Shown in pieces: positions 36,375-48,122 of a stretch of DNA of 64,000 nt. Source of the stretch: Cyathus striatus (lineage: Eukaryota; Basidiomycota; Agaricomycetes; Agaricales; Nidulariaceae); NCBI GenBank assembly GCA_025738555.1, contig JAOVFP010000002.1:1-64000 (forward strand). Reading direction: 5' to 3'. Within the stretch, counting starts at the first letter, position 1; the number at the start of each line of letters is the position of its first letter. The position numbers and the translations under genes were made by a program. The notes beneath the pieces are model-generated. The model searched no databases. It was not told where the DNA came from and saw only the letters and a list, made by a program, of their open reading frames with translations.

Positions 36375-39098
36375 ATGGCACGCAAGAAGACGACGATAGA
36401 CCAGAAACTTACTAAAGCAGTCAAGTCTCTTACAGGAATTGGGTTCCGCTCTCCAAATGAGTTCATACAAGCTTTCTATAGTTCAGAGAAGCTTGCTGCC
36501 CAAGCACTGCGTTTCAGAGAAGATGCATCTTACGTGCCCTCTCACATTCTATCAGCATGGCTTTGTAATGTACCAAAGGAATCAAGAGTAAATCTTAATC
36601 TTGCTATTACCAGAGCAGCCGCAGATGTCCTTATATCAGAATCCACCAAGGCCTGTCGAGATCATACTCTCCGACTTTCTTCTTCTGGTGTCTCAGTACC
36701 CTACCTGACAACTAAATTTGGACTGGATCAAATTCAAGAGCGCTACAATATTCTTCTTCCATGCTTTACTGTGCTTCTATATGCTGTTCTCACAGCAAGG
36801 AATGACTATGAGCGCTGGAACAACACAGATAAGATTGGAAAGACAGTTCTTGCAAACCAGGTATAAATTAAGTTCTAAACTCAATTGCTTTACTTACTTT
36901 GCTTCAGGTTGTTGTCGTTATTATAAGCATGTGTCTATTCTTCAGAAACAGGGCAACAAATGCATTTCAACTCGTTATTGGGCTTTTTCTATCAAGTTCT
37001 GGAGTTGGTAGACGAGTTATTGGTATCTTCAATCATATGGGTCTATCAGTCAGCTATCAGTATGTCTTATATTTTCACATTACCAATAGAATTTTAATTC
37101 TAATATCTATAGAACTGTGCAAAGTTCATTATCCCACCTCTCAGAAGATGCAAAACAGCGTGCTCAAGAGTTTTCTCAGTCACCAACACGGCTTTGGGGT
37201 GTTGTCTATGACAACATTAATTTTACATTGCGAAAGGCTTCTCAACGTCTTGATTCTACTACCCAGCAAATTAATGCGACAACATCAGCTCTCTTTTCAC
37301 TTCCCTTACGGTTCTCAAGAGCAGCATATGCATCTGCACTTTCAATTGCTGACCGTTCAAAACGAATGGGACTCCGTCGGCTTCTTACATTAGAGAAACT
37401 CAGGATAACAGAAGAAAGGCAATATCAGGCACATGATGCATTCAAACATGCTGTGCGTACAATACTTGTATTAAATGCTCCTGGGCCAGTTAGCCGTAAG
37501 GCGAAAAATAGGAAGTTACACAGGCATATAAAGAAGCTTAAGCCCCAAATCCGATGTCTGGAACATGAAAAGACTCAGTTTTTTCCACTCTCTGCTCTTA
37601 ATGAAGAGGAGGCCTCAGTTAATGGCACAATCCGAGTTGTACAGAAAATATTTACCACTCTTCTAGGTTTGGCACGTGAAGTTGTGGAAGTTGAGCTTCG
37701 CCTCACTGTTGGTGATTGGTTAACAATTCGTAACTTACGTCTAGTAAAAGAAGAGCGGCAAGATGAATTTTCTCGTTATCTGCGATTTACATGGCTTCAA
37801 GAAGCATCTATGCCATTTCATTTTCAGCTCAATGCTATGTATTCAATATTCCGGACACACCTTGGAACAAGTGCTCAGAACAATCCAAGCTCATTAGAGC
37901 ATCATCGCACTCTCCTTCGTCGCTCAAAGCTAGATATGAAAAAGCCAGAATATAATAGTGCAAAGGAGTTGGTATTCCATTCTCTTACAGCTCGCATTCT
38001 TGACTGTACACGGTAAGTTATTTTTGCCATAGCAATTCCATGGTGTATTTAAGCCTCACGATCTTACAGAATTATTGTCGGTGCAAAATCAGTTTCAGAC
38101 TTGAAAAAATGGTCACCTAGCTGTGAGGAGTTTGAGGATGTTGTCGAAAAAATTGTCAATCGGTTTGCTTCAACTGCTGCGGCACATGATGCCTTGGAGA
38201 CAGGACTTGGTGATGAGGTTCTTGCACAATCAATCTTATTCATACGTGATGCATTATTCTTTTGGGAATTTTGCGATGCAATTCGTGATGCTGATGTAGG
38301 ACGAATGTGGGTAGTCTTTGACTTCTGGGTGTTTATGATGCGGGGCGCTGGCTGTCACAATTATGGAAATGAAATCCTTGAAATGAAAGCCCAATTCGAG
38401 TATGAATTCTCACCACAACTTCGAGAAGTAGTTGAACGCACATGGCTTGTGAACCGCTGGGGAAAGAAAGGTCGTTCCATTCCAACCGATCTGTACCTTG
38501 AACATAATAATGGGTTTTTGAAGGTCAGTCAGTCATTTAAACAATCACTATTCATAGCTTTAATTTCATATAGAATATGTTTGCTGCACATGGAAGTAAT
38601 GCCTCGATAGAACACATTCAGAACAAATCTTCAGCTTGTGTGGAAGTACTGCGATCACTTGTTCATGAAGTTGCACATTGGTTTAGCGTTCAGGATTTTC
38701 ATCGACATCATATAACAGTTGATTCTTACAAAGATATTAAAGCGCTCCGACTAGATCTTGCAATTCAGAAGGTCCATTTATTCACTCCTAACCGAAAAAT
38801 ACAAACAGCCAACACAAAAAAACGAGGTGTACGAGATGTGCTAGGTGAAGGCAGAGAAATGTTGGAAGAGAAAGGAATGTTTGATGATTGGCTCAAGCGA
38901 ACAGGAGGAAGCGGAACAGGTATATTGGGTGGAGATATAGAAGTGGACACTACTTTTATTTCACAGCAAGATGATTCTGATGTTAGTGAGGGTTTTCAGG
39001 ATCCAAATGGGAGAATGAATGTGGATACAACACAGGATCCAGTGTTGGGTGGAGACTATAGATTTGGTAACAGAGATATCGACGGAGTTGAAATATAA
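36375..39098 (+). CDS. DUF6589-type protein, candidate transposase
   Basis: ATG 36375 (MARKKTTIDQKLTKAV). Exons 36375-36860, 36908-37059, 37113-38012, 38070-38523 and 38574-39098, all GT-AG and in frame, give about 838 aa. The last third, with FDFWVFMMRGAGCHNYGNEI and GKKGRSIPTDLYLEHNNGFL, matches what I know of the agaricomycete DUF6589 family (a family ending in ...IPxDLxMEHLN). Conserved acids occur in YDNINF (about residue 246), FDFW (about 595) and LEHNN (about 660), which could form a D-D-E triad; that is inference. The C-terminus is Ser/Thr/Asp-rich. It lies in a bounded element with a helicase and shares its 3' end with it. An earlier in-frame GTG at 36348 is unlikely to be the start. 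Confidence 0.75.
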
Positions 39099-41394
39099 TT
39101 ACACACTCATTATCATGCTTATAATTTTGTAGTTGCCACTGAAGTATTGAATGTGTTGAATATTCTTCTATATCGACAAAAGGATTTTCACTGCTGTCGG
39201 TGCTAAGTTCTAAATGCGAGCGTTTCACTGGTCGTTCAGTCACCTCTTGATCGTCACGATCCCAACGCGCCTGTCGAAATTGCTCCAGAACAGTGATCAG
39301 CGATGTCATTAAATCTTCGTTTGTAATCCATGTGATAAGCTTTTGAATGACTGTGGCATTGACCTGTAATGAAGTTGGTAGCGAGGGTAAAAATATAATA
39401 GAATGGGTTGAGGAGCTTACCTGCAAGACATTAAGAATAATATGGGCTTTATCAACGAGGCGGTTAATATTTCCATTGCTGATCACCCAATCGCGAGAAA
39501 GAAGTTGATTTTTTGAACGCATTTCTTTCCATTTGGCATCCCTCCACGAGTTAAGCGCCTCACGTAGGTCATCGCGTTCTGGCTGTGTGCATCGTAATCG
39601 AGCAACATTTTCAACCGGAGTCGTATCCATTGTATCTATAAATGCAAGGTTAGTAGCCTGTAGTGCTTTGATATGATATGCAATGAGATCTTGCTCAGTT
39701 GGAGTGAGGGGTCCCACAGCAATGTTTGGATCATTGCGACAAACAAGCGCACTGCAGGACCCACATGTCCACTTCAACTCGTCAATCTCTTCCACAACAT
39801 CCCACTCTACTCGTGCCTTCAATCTAGATTTCTCCTCTTCACTATCGTCTGGTGGAACATACCACTTAAATCCTGGCAAATTGGGCTGAGGGCGGAAGTG
39901 GGTGCGAAGGAAAATACGCTGACACTGCTGGGATTGGGCACGGTTGATGAATTCCCATGATGCACGATCCATTTTAAGTCTCCGTTCTGCATTTGCTTTC
40001 GTTTTCTTCGTTAACTTCTGCTGAGACAAGGTGCTGTGGTTTGGCTCAAAGGCCCATGGTTCAACGATCCACAACATTGTTGCTTGAATAGATGCTGAGC
40101 GCCCAGCACGGCCACCCTTTTGGTACGCGCTGTTGAAGCTATCCACTCCAAATATTATGACTTTTTCAATATCAGGTACGTCCGTTCCCATTCCTACTGC
40201 CATTGTTGCAAATAATATCCTCACTGTTCCTTCCAGAAAGCGCTTCATGACCTCATCTTTGAAATCTTCTGAGGATGTTGCAGTGAGTGCGAACATAGCG
40301 TCTCGAAATTCGGTTTTAACCAGAAGGCGGCAAAGCTGACAGGCTCTGCGAGCCTGTTGACGAGTTTTCAGGTATACAAGGGTTTTAACCAATGTGTTAC
40401 GGTCATTTATATCCCTTGGAATTATTGCAAATAAATCAGCCATTGATGATGCAGAGCTTTCCATTGGCCTCACCATAAATGTCAGGTTGGAACGGTCGGA
40501 ACCCATATCAACTCCATAGAAAGGCCGCATACCTCCCATCCCAAGTGTAGCATGAACAATCTCGAAGGTCTTGGTAGAGCAAGTTCCAGTAAGTGCGGCC
40601 CATGGTATCTCCATGCCTGTGAGAGTTCTTAATGTTGCTAGCTCTCCGTAATCCTTCCGGAACTGGTCTTTCCACTCCTCGATGACATGTGTTTCATCTA
40701 CATTCATAGCAACAATGCTCTTACGAAAGGACTCGCTTCGAAACAGTTGCTTGAATTGTGAACTGTGCAATAGTATCTCAGGTGATGCATAGATGAGTCG
40801 GTATTCACCCTTTCCGATACGTGTAAACACTGAGGGATCTTTATTGTCCTCATTTACAGCAACGGCTGAAATACAGTACTCCTGCTGCTTCCCATCTATA
40901 CCAATCCTACCCAATGTTCGCTTTTCGTTGAATCGGCGGACCTTGTATAAAGTAAGTAAAATTATCCATCGTTGAACTGAAAAGCTTACCTGATCCTTCT
41001 GCAATGTCTTCAGTGGGGATATCACAATAACAATCCCACCAAGTCCTGCTATCGCTGCCGCTATGGCAAGCAATCCAAAAACAAGTGATTTCCCGTACCC
41101 AGTTCCAGCAATTACGATAGCGTCACTCCCCTCAGCCACCTTCTCGAATACTTTCAATTGCCATGGGTGGGGCTTATATCCATATAGCTCCTCAGTAACT
41201 GTTACAATAGTTTCTATTGGGATAACCTTGCGAAGTCGCGGCCAAATTTTGCGTGCTGGTGTTTTCTGGCTAGACTGTGGTGTTGATGCTGGAGTTTTTC
41301 GACGACGTGGTGTTTGAAATGGTGTCGTAGGTTGTGCTGGCAGTGAAACTTTCGAGCGCGGAGGTGTACGTGGAAGGGGTGGGTCCAAATCCAT
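38983..41394 (-). CDS. RecQ-like DNA helicase of the DUF6589 element
   Basis: ATG 41394 (MDLDPPLPRTPPRSK). Exons 41394-40990, 40941-39421 and 39363-38983 with introns of 48 and 57 nt, about 768 aa. A basic Pro/Thr-rich N-terminus is followed by PHPWQLKVFEKVAEGSDAIV, Walker A GTGYGKS (residues 97-103), VISPLKTLQKDQ, motif II NVDETHVIEEW, motif III-like ALTGTCS, GTDVPDIEKVIIFG and motif VI QKGGRAGRS. A CGSCxxLxC-like Cys cluster follows. I see no HRDC domain. Superfamily 2, 3'-5' helicase by family; its job in the element (end unwinding or post-cut replication) is inference. The last 116 nt overlap the end of the DUF6589 gene on the other strand. Confidence 0.8.
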   Translation of the reverse strand: MDLDPPLPRTPPRSKVSLPAQPTTPFQTPRRRKTPASTPQSSQKTPARKIWPRLRKVIPIETIVTVTEELYGYKPHPWQLKVFEKVAEGSDAIVIAGTGYGKSLVFGLLAIAAAIAGLGGIVIVISPLKTLQKDQVSFSVQRWIILLTLYKVRRFNEKRTLGRIGIDGKQQEYCISAVAVNEDNKDPSVFTRIGKGEYRLIYASPEILLHSSQFKQLFRSESFRKSIVAMNVDETHVIEEWKDQFRKDYGELATLRTLTGMEIPWAALTGTCSTKTFEIVHATLGMGGMRPFYGVDMGSDRSNLTFMVRPMESSASSMADLFAIIPRDINDRNTLVKTLVYLKTRQQARRACQLCRLLVKTEFRDAMFALTATSSEDFKDEVMKRFLEGTVRILFATMAVGMGTDVPDIEKVIIFGVDSFNSAYQKGGRAGRSASIQATMLWIVEPWAFEPNHSTLSQQKLTKKTKANAERRLKMDRASWEFINRAQSQQCQRIFLRTHFRPQPNLPGFKWYVPPDDSEEEKSRLKARVEWDVVEEIDELKWTCGSCSALVCRNDPNIAVGPLTPTEQDLIAYHIKALQATNLAFIDTMDTTPVENVARLRCTQPERDDLREALNSWRDAKWKEMRSKNQLLSRDWVISNGNINRLVDKAHIILNVLQVSSSTHSIIFLPSLPTSLQVNATVIQKLITWITNEDLMTSLITVLEQFRQARWDRDDQEVTERPVKRSHLELSTDSSENPFVDIEEYSTHSILQWQLQNYKHDNECVIIFQLRRYLCYQIYSLHPTLDPVLYPHSFSHLDPENPH

Positions 41395-41633
41395 GGGCAA
41401 CTAGTGTAGGACGTATGTCGAAAGTTCAGCGGACGGCTCACTTCGCCAATCCGTATTGCTATCACAGACCGTGACAATCTATCTGTGACATCCGGTAAAT
41501 AAAAATTTGTCTTATGTAATGAAGCCTTGTATTCGTATCAAATGGTTATTGTTTGTGTTACACAGCTCCATCAAAAACCCTAGTTTGGTACAAGACCGTC
41601 CACGCACACGCGGACGTTTTTGGATCGAGACTA

Positions 41634-41643
41634 GCATGTTTTC
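41634..41643. repeat. Target-site duplication, right copy (GCATGTTTTC)
   Basis: Second copy of the 10-bp sequence at 35902-35911. Together they mark the edges of the DUF6589/RecQ element. Confidence 0.85.
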
Positions 41644-44600
41644 AATTCTTGCAACACTGCCAGAATCTCCGTATTGGTATCACCCTTATCTTTCCTCAGC
41701 ACTATTTTTCCAGCCATAACCAAGCTATCAAAGTCCTCCATCCGCACCCGATTAAATGGAAGGCACAGGCCGCCTATTGGAATACCAAAGACTTTCTGAA
41801 ATTCGTTCGAGGCGTCCAAGTAAGCAGCAATGATATCCTCTGCTATACCACGCAAGCTATCGCCATCGATTCCGTAAATTTGATATTCCGTTCGAACAGA
41901 GTGTCCGCTTTGCTGAGCATGAATGACGCTCATGATCTCATCTTCAATTGCAGAATTGATTTTCCCTTTGCACAATTTCTGTTTCCATGCGATGTTGACA
42001 TGTCGCCAAACACTAATAGTGATCTTCCATCCAAGCACGATAGAGGTTATGACACCCATATACCTACTTGCATCCTCGGCATCAATGAGGTCACCAAATC
42101 CCATGAATAAAACTTCTGAGTACTTCCTGCTGACTTCCGGATCCAGGGGCCAGACATAGTTTGCAAAGAACTGTGATCAAGGACGATATAAAAGAATGTC
42201 AGATTGGTCCCAGCTGACATTGAATATCATACCTGGGCAACCGGTCGCACGAACCCTAGATTCTTCAGTGTAATGTCCGTTTCAAAAGCAGAAATTGCAT
42301 GAGGAATAACGCGGTCTTGTTGTTCGTTATTGCTGGTCTTACTGTATTGGCGAACCAGTGACAACCGCTGACCCACCCCTACGAGATTCCGTGGACGAGT
42401 ATCACGGTTCCGAAAATGTGAGGAAATAAGCTCCGTCATACGAATGGGAACACCTGATTTTAATGCGACCGATATGAGCAACAGTAGCTCCAGTTTGGCT
42501 AAATCTAAGAGCCATTCACGAGCCTCGTGGACATTTATACGGGACGAATCAAGAAAGAATCTGTCGAATAGCTGTGGATCAGTTAATATATGATCCATTA
42601 AAACATCCTTCGACTTGATAAATGGATTAGTATCCTCGTCAAACAGAGAGTAGCCAGGCGTAGTAGATGAAAGGTTATCATGCAGAATATGATACGTGAT
42701 ATCCATTGGTACATTAAATGTAATTTTTTCCCATAACGCAAGAATATCCGTCTGGATATTTGTATAGATCTGCCGCATATTGTCAACAGTAACCGTCTTG
42801 CCATTGAAGAGGAGGACAGAATAGTCATTATCATGTCTGTTGGGAAATATAACCTTGGGCAAGTTCTGAGTGGACATTGCGATACTTGTAGCGTAGTGTT
42901 GGAGTGATGTGAGATCGCTAAATGTCGACGAGTTATCACCGCTAACCCATGGCTGTAGCTCAAGCATAATATCCATCTCCGACTGCTGTGACGTGCGACG
43001 TCGCCGTTTTACTTCGGTCAAGGTTACCATTTTTATCCCCCAGAATAACTTTGCAATATCTCCAGTAACATCTTTGGGGTGTTTGAATTCACCCTTTTCC
43101 TTTATGCTGTATAGTCCTAAAAAAGTGACGGTAGGATTAAGATATCCTGCCCCCGTCGCAGGTGCCCAATTACGCAACCACAGTGCCGAAAGTACATTGT
43201 GAAGACACTCTAGAGTGCGATTGTCACACAGGAGCCGGACAGCATTAGACAATTCCATGGAGTCATCCAGTTTAAATTTACAATCGCCGACAACGTTTCG
43301 AATGACGGTGGCAATCAAATGAACTACCGTAACTGAATATTGTGCGATGGTATTGTCAATCTGATGAAACTGTCTGAAAGGCTTGTGCGATATTCTTAAT
43401 GTGAATGATGGATGTAAGTATATACATATTCTAAAAGAACTTGAGTTCACTTACACATGAGGGGCATTTGGACTGTTGAGTCTGAACATGACTTGCAACT
43501 CGGTATCATCTATCTGCTTACTGGCGGCTGCAATATATTCGTCGAAGAGTGGGCGTAGCCAATCCAACCCTTCATCAGCGCTTGGGAGCGACACCTGTTG
43601 TTTAAGATCCTTCCACTGATGATTTGCGACCATTTTGTGCCACCCAGTGCGCATCAACCATGGACTGACAAGTCGAGCATTGGGAGCCTCACGACAGGTG
43701 TCAACCTCTTGTTTCTGATTAGCAGCATATATATCATGCCACACCTGAGCAGGACTGAGACGCGCTATGGACGCATACCGATCGCTTCGAGGAATTACTC
43801 GAAACTTCTTTTTGCTGATTCCTTTATGGAATATCTGTGTTGATATTCCCGAAATAAGTTTAGCACCTTTACATTTAGGGATATGAAACCGGGCTAGATA
43901 TTGGCGAGACCCGGAGGTATCACAAGCAGAACAACCATATTCCTCCTCGATACCGAGAATTGGAAAGGGATTTAGGTTATCACGGTCAGAACGCAAGACG
44001 GGGTACTCGGTACATATGCTATATTGATCCTGGAGGTATTCCCAGTACGGCAGTGATTCTTTAGGCAACTTTCTGGAGTGTTTCAGTAGATGGGCTATGA
44101 CACCAGTCCTTGTGTGTGCATTTTCACACGAGGTGCAAACCCAGAGTCCGGCGTTGCTCAGTACAGCAAGATTATAACTACCCAAAAACGTGTTGGAATG
44201 CAATCCCTCTTCCATTTCCAACAGATCCTGAAAAATAAAACGATGTCAGGTAGGGCCCGTCTGACAATGTTTCGGTTTATTTATACCTCATAGTCCTCAA
44301 TACAAAGAGTTTGGTGCAGTACCGAGCTAGTATCCTAGATGACATATATTTAGATAAACTAACACAGATAGGACGGCGGGAACATAGATACCTGTACCTC
44401 AACCCCAACATCCCGCAAGCAATCTTCTGTAGCTGCAGCCATTACATCAGAAATGTGTTGTCCATTCGATATCTATTTGATATTCAATCATGCGTACTCC
44501 AAAATGTAAAAGGTGACACGAACGTTAACAAGTGTTGTGTCCTCATGACTTTGAACATCGTGTCCAATACCATACCGCTCTTCCAGACACCGAAAATGCT

Positions 44601-46289
44601 CCATATTCTCCTCATTCATATCAATACCATGCACTGTTTGAAGATGGAAAGAAAACGAGTGACATTTTTCATTGCACAATTTGCAATGCCACAACATTCC
44701 AGCTTCATCAATGGCGACATCCAGCGAATCTAACAATTGACTAGATAGTAGCCCATCGGTTCGTTTATGTATAGCCTAATAATGAGTTTAGAATCAGATT
44801 TTTAAACAGTAAACCAGATCACTCACTTGCTCATCGAGCTTACGGTCCTCTAGAACAATTCGCATGTATACTTCTTCTTCCTCTGGGGAAATGTCACACA
44901 TTTGAGAGGAATTACGATCATCCTCCTCAGACAATATCTACCAAGCAGTTTAGCACAATCCACGACATCACTGGTGTTGAAACTTACATTGTACGAAAGT
45001 TGCATATCATTCCATATGAATCTTCTGTTGCAAGGTATTTCCTTGCCGTGTAGATACAGATGCTCCTCTATGCCTTCCACACTGTGCATACTGCGACATG
45101 ATATACAAAGCCACAGACTATCCTCTTCGGAAATGCCAACATTTAAGCTTTCCAAGAACCTGCTGGTAATATACCCATCCGGATGCAGCTCTAACGTCTA
45201 ATACACAACAACAATGTTAGCTAGGGTATAGCTTGCATAGATTGCATACCTCATTGGTATGCTCAGTCGCATCGCGCATGGGTGGAATGTTTTCTTTATT
45301 CCCATCATCATCGCTGTAGAGTATATCATCGTCATATTCAATATTGTTCTAAAGTATATTTGTTTAGTTATCGAATAAACAATATATTCTATTAGCTTAT
45401 TACCGACGATGATGATGATGATGAATGTTCATCAATGTCACTTGATGACTGCAGATACTTGTGAATGATGCTGAACATGGTAATACCTAATACGTACCAC
45501 TGAATCGGAACATTTAGAATTATTGCTGATGTCGTCATCACCCTATAAAAAATAGTATGTCAGCCGGGAGGTACCTTGTATATTCCGATTGATATTTACC
45601 AACTCGGATTGGAAAAACTGCCGTGCCTGGAGAAGAGCTTGTTAGATATATTGGAAAGATGGATAAACACAAGATTACCATGTTTGCCCTGTACGTTGTA
45701 ACCGACAATTGGGAAGCCATCTAGTTAAAGGTATGTTACGATTGAGAATGAATTGCACACAAAGAAACTAACGCTTTCATCCCTTTGGGACTTTATGAAC
45801 GGATTAGTTGATAATCACGTGATAGATAAATTTACGCACAGGAGTAATTGCACAGTGCTTTTCATGGGCCATGCAGTCTCGCAAAATCGCAAACTCTCTC
45901 ATACATGACTTGCATCTGAACGACATTGTGGGGATAAGGAAAGAACGACTATACTAAATCATAGTGGGGGACACCTTTTATACCTCATGAGATAAACAGC
46001 CATAAATACGGATTGGCATGATATATCCTAATATATTCTCGAATATTTCTGTCTTACTATGCCGAGCTCCATACAGTCTGGAACATGGCTCTGGAAATAG
46101 CTATCCATATTCCTATATAGCACTTAAAATTTGGGCGGTATCAAGCGCCCAGTAATGACTGTTGTGGATGCTCATCAGTTTCATTACAGAGTTCTGAAAT
46201 GACCATTACTGCATTGAGAACGGCGAATCGTTGGTGAAATTAATCAATTAAAATGAGTATTTCCATATTGCGAGCCAGAACTTGTTACA

Positions 46290-47070
46290 ATTACTAGGAG
46301 TTGGCAGGGTAGAGTTTCTTCTGCCTTCCGACAACCCATGCAGTGAGAACCAGTAGCAGACAAAGACATTGCAAGGTGTGGAGAGGATACAGAAGCCTGT
46401 CCCACTTAATGTGAAGGAGCTTGTAGACATGCCGGAGGGGCAGTAATCCAGCCCGGAGGGACCTGCAGGATATCTCAAACAGCCGTAGAAGCCCTCTCGG
46501 AAATAGCCTCAGCGAGGAACTCCAAATCATTGCTGTCAAATATACGTGCCTTCTTTGCCATTGGGGATTCGGGGAGGCTAGTTGATGCACCATGCTTGCA
46601 TGTAATGTGACAACAGGCCTGAACGAGAAACGAACTCATGTTCACTTTCTGTTTACCAGGCGGTTTTTGCAACTCTACATCCATTATATGCCACCTTGCT
46701 AAAACTTACATATCCACTAAGGAATTTTTTATTAAACATGTCGAAAATGCATAATGACGGCAGGCTTACCTGTCGTCCAAAACACGCTCCTCATTTTTCT
46801 CGCTGCGGCCAATGAGATTGGAAACTAACATGCAAAGAATGTGTTGAATCTGTCGCAGTGACTCATTCACTGTAGGACGGGAGTTACTGAATTACCCATC
46901 AAGATCAACATTGAAGGCATCTGACGTGTCTGGAGTCTGGAGATGACTCCCATCCTCACTGATGCTTGTCAATACTTTAGAAAAACTGTAAAAGTGAAAT
47001 GATACATACCGGCCGTGTTTCCCCTGATGCCCACATTTCGGGAACGGTTTGACTCTTCTCGCCATGGTGG
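46290..47070 (-). CDS. Possible small multi-exon gene between the helicase and micro-exon genes
   Basis: On the minus strand, MARRVKPFPKCGHQGKHGR (ATG near 47064) ends at a GTATGT donor. Candidate exons then read EDGSHLQTPDTSDAFNVDLD, EKNEERVLDD and, at 46684-46478, DVELQKPPGKQKVNMSSFLV, KHGASTSLPESPMAKKARIF, DSNDLEFLAEAISERASTAV, then TGA. I could not fit all splice sites, so it may be a pseudogene. Not recognised. It could encode a small nuclear accessory protein of the neighbouring system (inference). Confidence 0.3.
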
Positions 47071-47169
47071 CAACGTCTGCATGAATAATGTCAATATCAC
47101 AAATGTGAATGATAATGGAGATAGGCAAAATATATCTTTCATGGTATAGACGTAAACACACCTAGCTCA

Positions 47170-48060
47170 TTACAACATATATATACTGAACGGATACCTG
47201 TATTTGATTTATGGTGAAAGATAATTTTGAAATGAAATAATGTAAATACATTGTCACACATTGATAGGAAATTTTTCACATTGTGATCACTGGAGATACA
47301 CGGACATCCCAAGGCAGTTTCCGAGAGCAGGAATGAATTACGAGTGTATCTAGACAGTAGTGATAATAGACTGGACCTGAAACCCCGAAAAGTTTGAGCA
47401 GACTAAGCGAGCTCCAACAGGAACATCACTAGCAACTTCAACCAAATTTCGCAAAAGTTTGAGCTGAGTTCAGAGTTTGACAGGATTGCAGATCCAGTTT
47501 AATTCACCGTAATACTCCAGTACAATGACAACTATAAATAGTAATTAATACACTCTGAACTGTTAACAATATACTACTAGTCATGTGATATTTTATTGTT
47601 ATTCCCATCGTAATATGGTTGACACTACAGGCGTCATATCTTCCAGGATCACCGAATCCCAGATGCCCAGGTGCTGTGGTGCTCCTATGTGGTCCTGTAT
47701 GAGTGGCCATAGATTGCACCATATTGTCAGTACACATGCTCTTTTCATTTTAAATGCCTAGAGGCGATAGAGTCACTAGGCTGACTGATATAGATGAGTC
47801 GATTTTGCACCGTTCGATCAGTGCCTCCCCAAATCAATGCCCTACCATGCTACATCATCTAAAATTTTTCAGTGTGCAGTGTGTACCCATAACCAGTTGC
47901 CTTGCTTGGCCTCCACTTGGCCTACCCAAAATCTTCCGTAGCTCCAGTGAATGTACCCCATTGGGTGTATTAATTTGGATAACCATGTGGCGCAATATGA
48001 GTATTTTAGTCTATGCTGGAGATTTGAATTCCTCTCGCAAGTGAAAGAAATAACCGAATT
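47170..48060. other. Intergenic, no confident gene
   Basis: AT-rich, no convincing gene. It separates the minus-strand helicase/small gene from the plus-strand micro-exon gene and may hold divergent promoters. Confidence 0.35.
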
Positions 48061-48061
48061 G

Positions 48062-48069
48062 TATATATA
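48062..48069 (+). promoter_or_regulatory. TATA-like element of the micro-exon gene
   Basis: TATATATA lies 54 bp upstream of ATG 48123 and is followed by a pyrimidine-rich stretch (CTCTATCCACCTCCC). Position fits a core promoter. Confidence 0.4.
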
Positions 48070-48122
48070 CAGGGTGATTTATTCTCTATCCACCTCCCAT
48101 TCTTCAGTAATCTCTTGACACC

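Larger units (their letters stand above)
35912..41633. mobile_element. Two-gene DNA transposon carrying DUF6589 and RecQ-like helicase genes (~5.7 kb)
   Basis: Bounded by a 10-bp direct duplication (35902-35911 and 41634-41643). Ends are TAGGCTCATC on the left and, read inward from the right, TAGTCTCGAT, a weak inverted match (TAGNCTC). Each end has a subterminal hairpin-like segment (CACGTGGTC...GACCACG near 35942-35985; CGTCCACGCACACGCGGACG near 41597-41616). Contents are two convergent genes whose 3' ends overlap. The flanking helicase gene reads through in frame if the element and one duplication are left out, which is strong evidence that these are the true ends. It matches no class I know: not Tc1 (TA), hAT (8 bp) or Helitron (no duplication). 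Confidence 0.85.
33675..45720 (-). pseudogene. OrsD-type zinc finger / RecQ-like helicase gene, split by a transposon
   Basis: ATG 45720 (MASQLSVTTYRANM) begins about ten small phase-0 exons (42, 27, 45, 45, 99 nt and so on). Three CxxC...H...H units follow, at 45155-44995 (LWLCISCRSMHSVEGIEEHL), 44736-44560 and 44221-44100 (LWVCTSCENAHTRTGVIAHL), as in the OrsD (former DUF3505) family. Large exons are 44227-43455, 43373-42233 and 42170-41634. The last is cut inside ...ELKTC by the element at 35912-41633 and resumes at 35901 (HETSLRLLYQEVNELRQ). Then comes the helicase: VVLKTGAGKTAIAL (Walker A), FIFEEVHLYF (motif II, first Asp replaced) and FVQQSGRAGRD (motif VI). A 7-bp tandem duplication at 34638-34651 shifts the frame in motif VI. 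A 48-nt intron (34367-34414) precedes a Cys-bearing C-terminus ending at 33675. Subtelomeric helicase-like genes are a possible relative (inference). Confidence 0.75.

Noticed and set aside
35912..41633. Helitron, because of the helicase
   Set aside because: No Rep domain, clear 10-bp target duplication, and the helicase is RecQ-like rather than PIF1-like.
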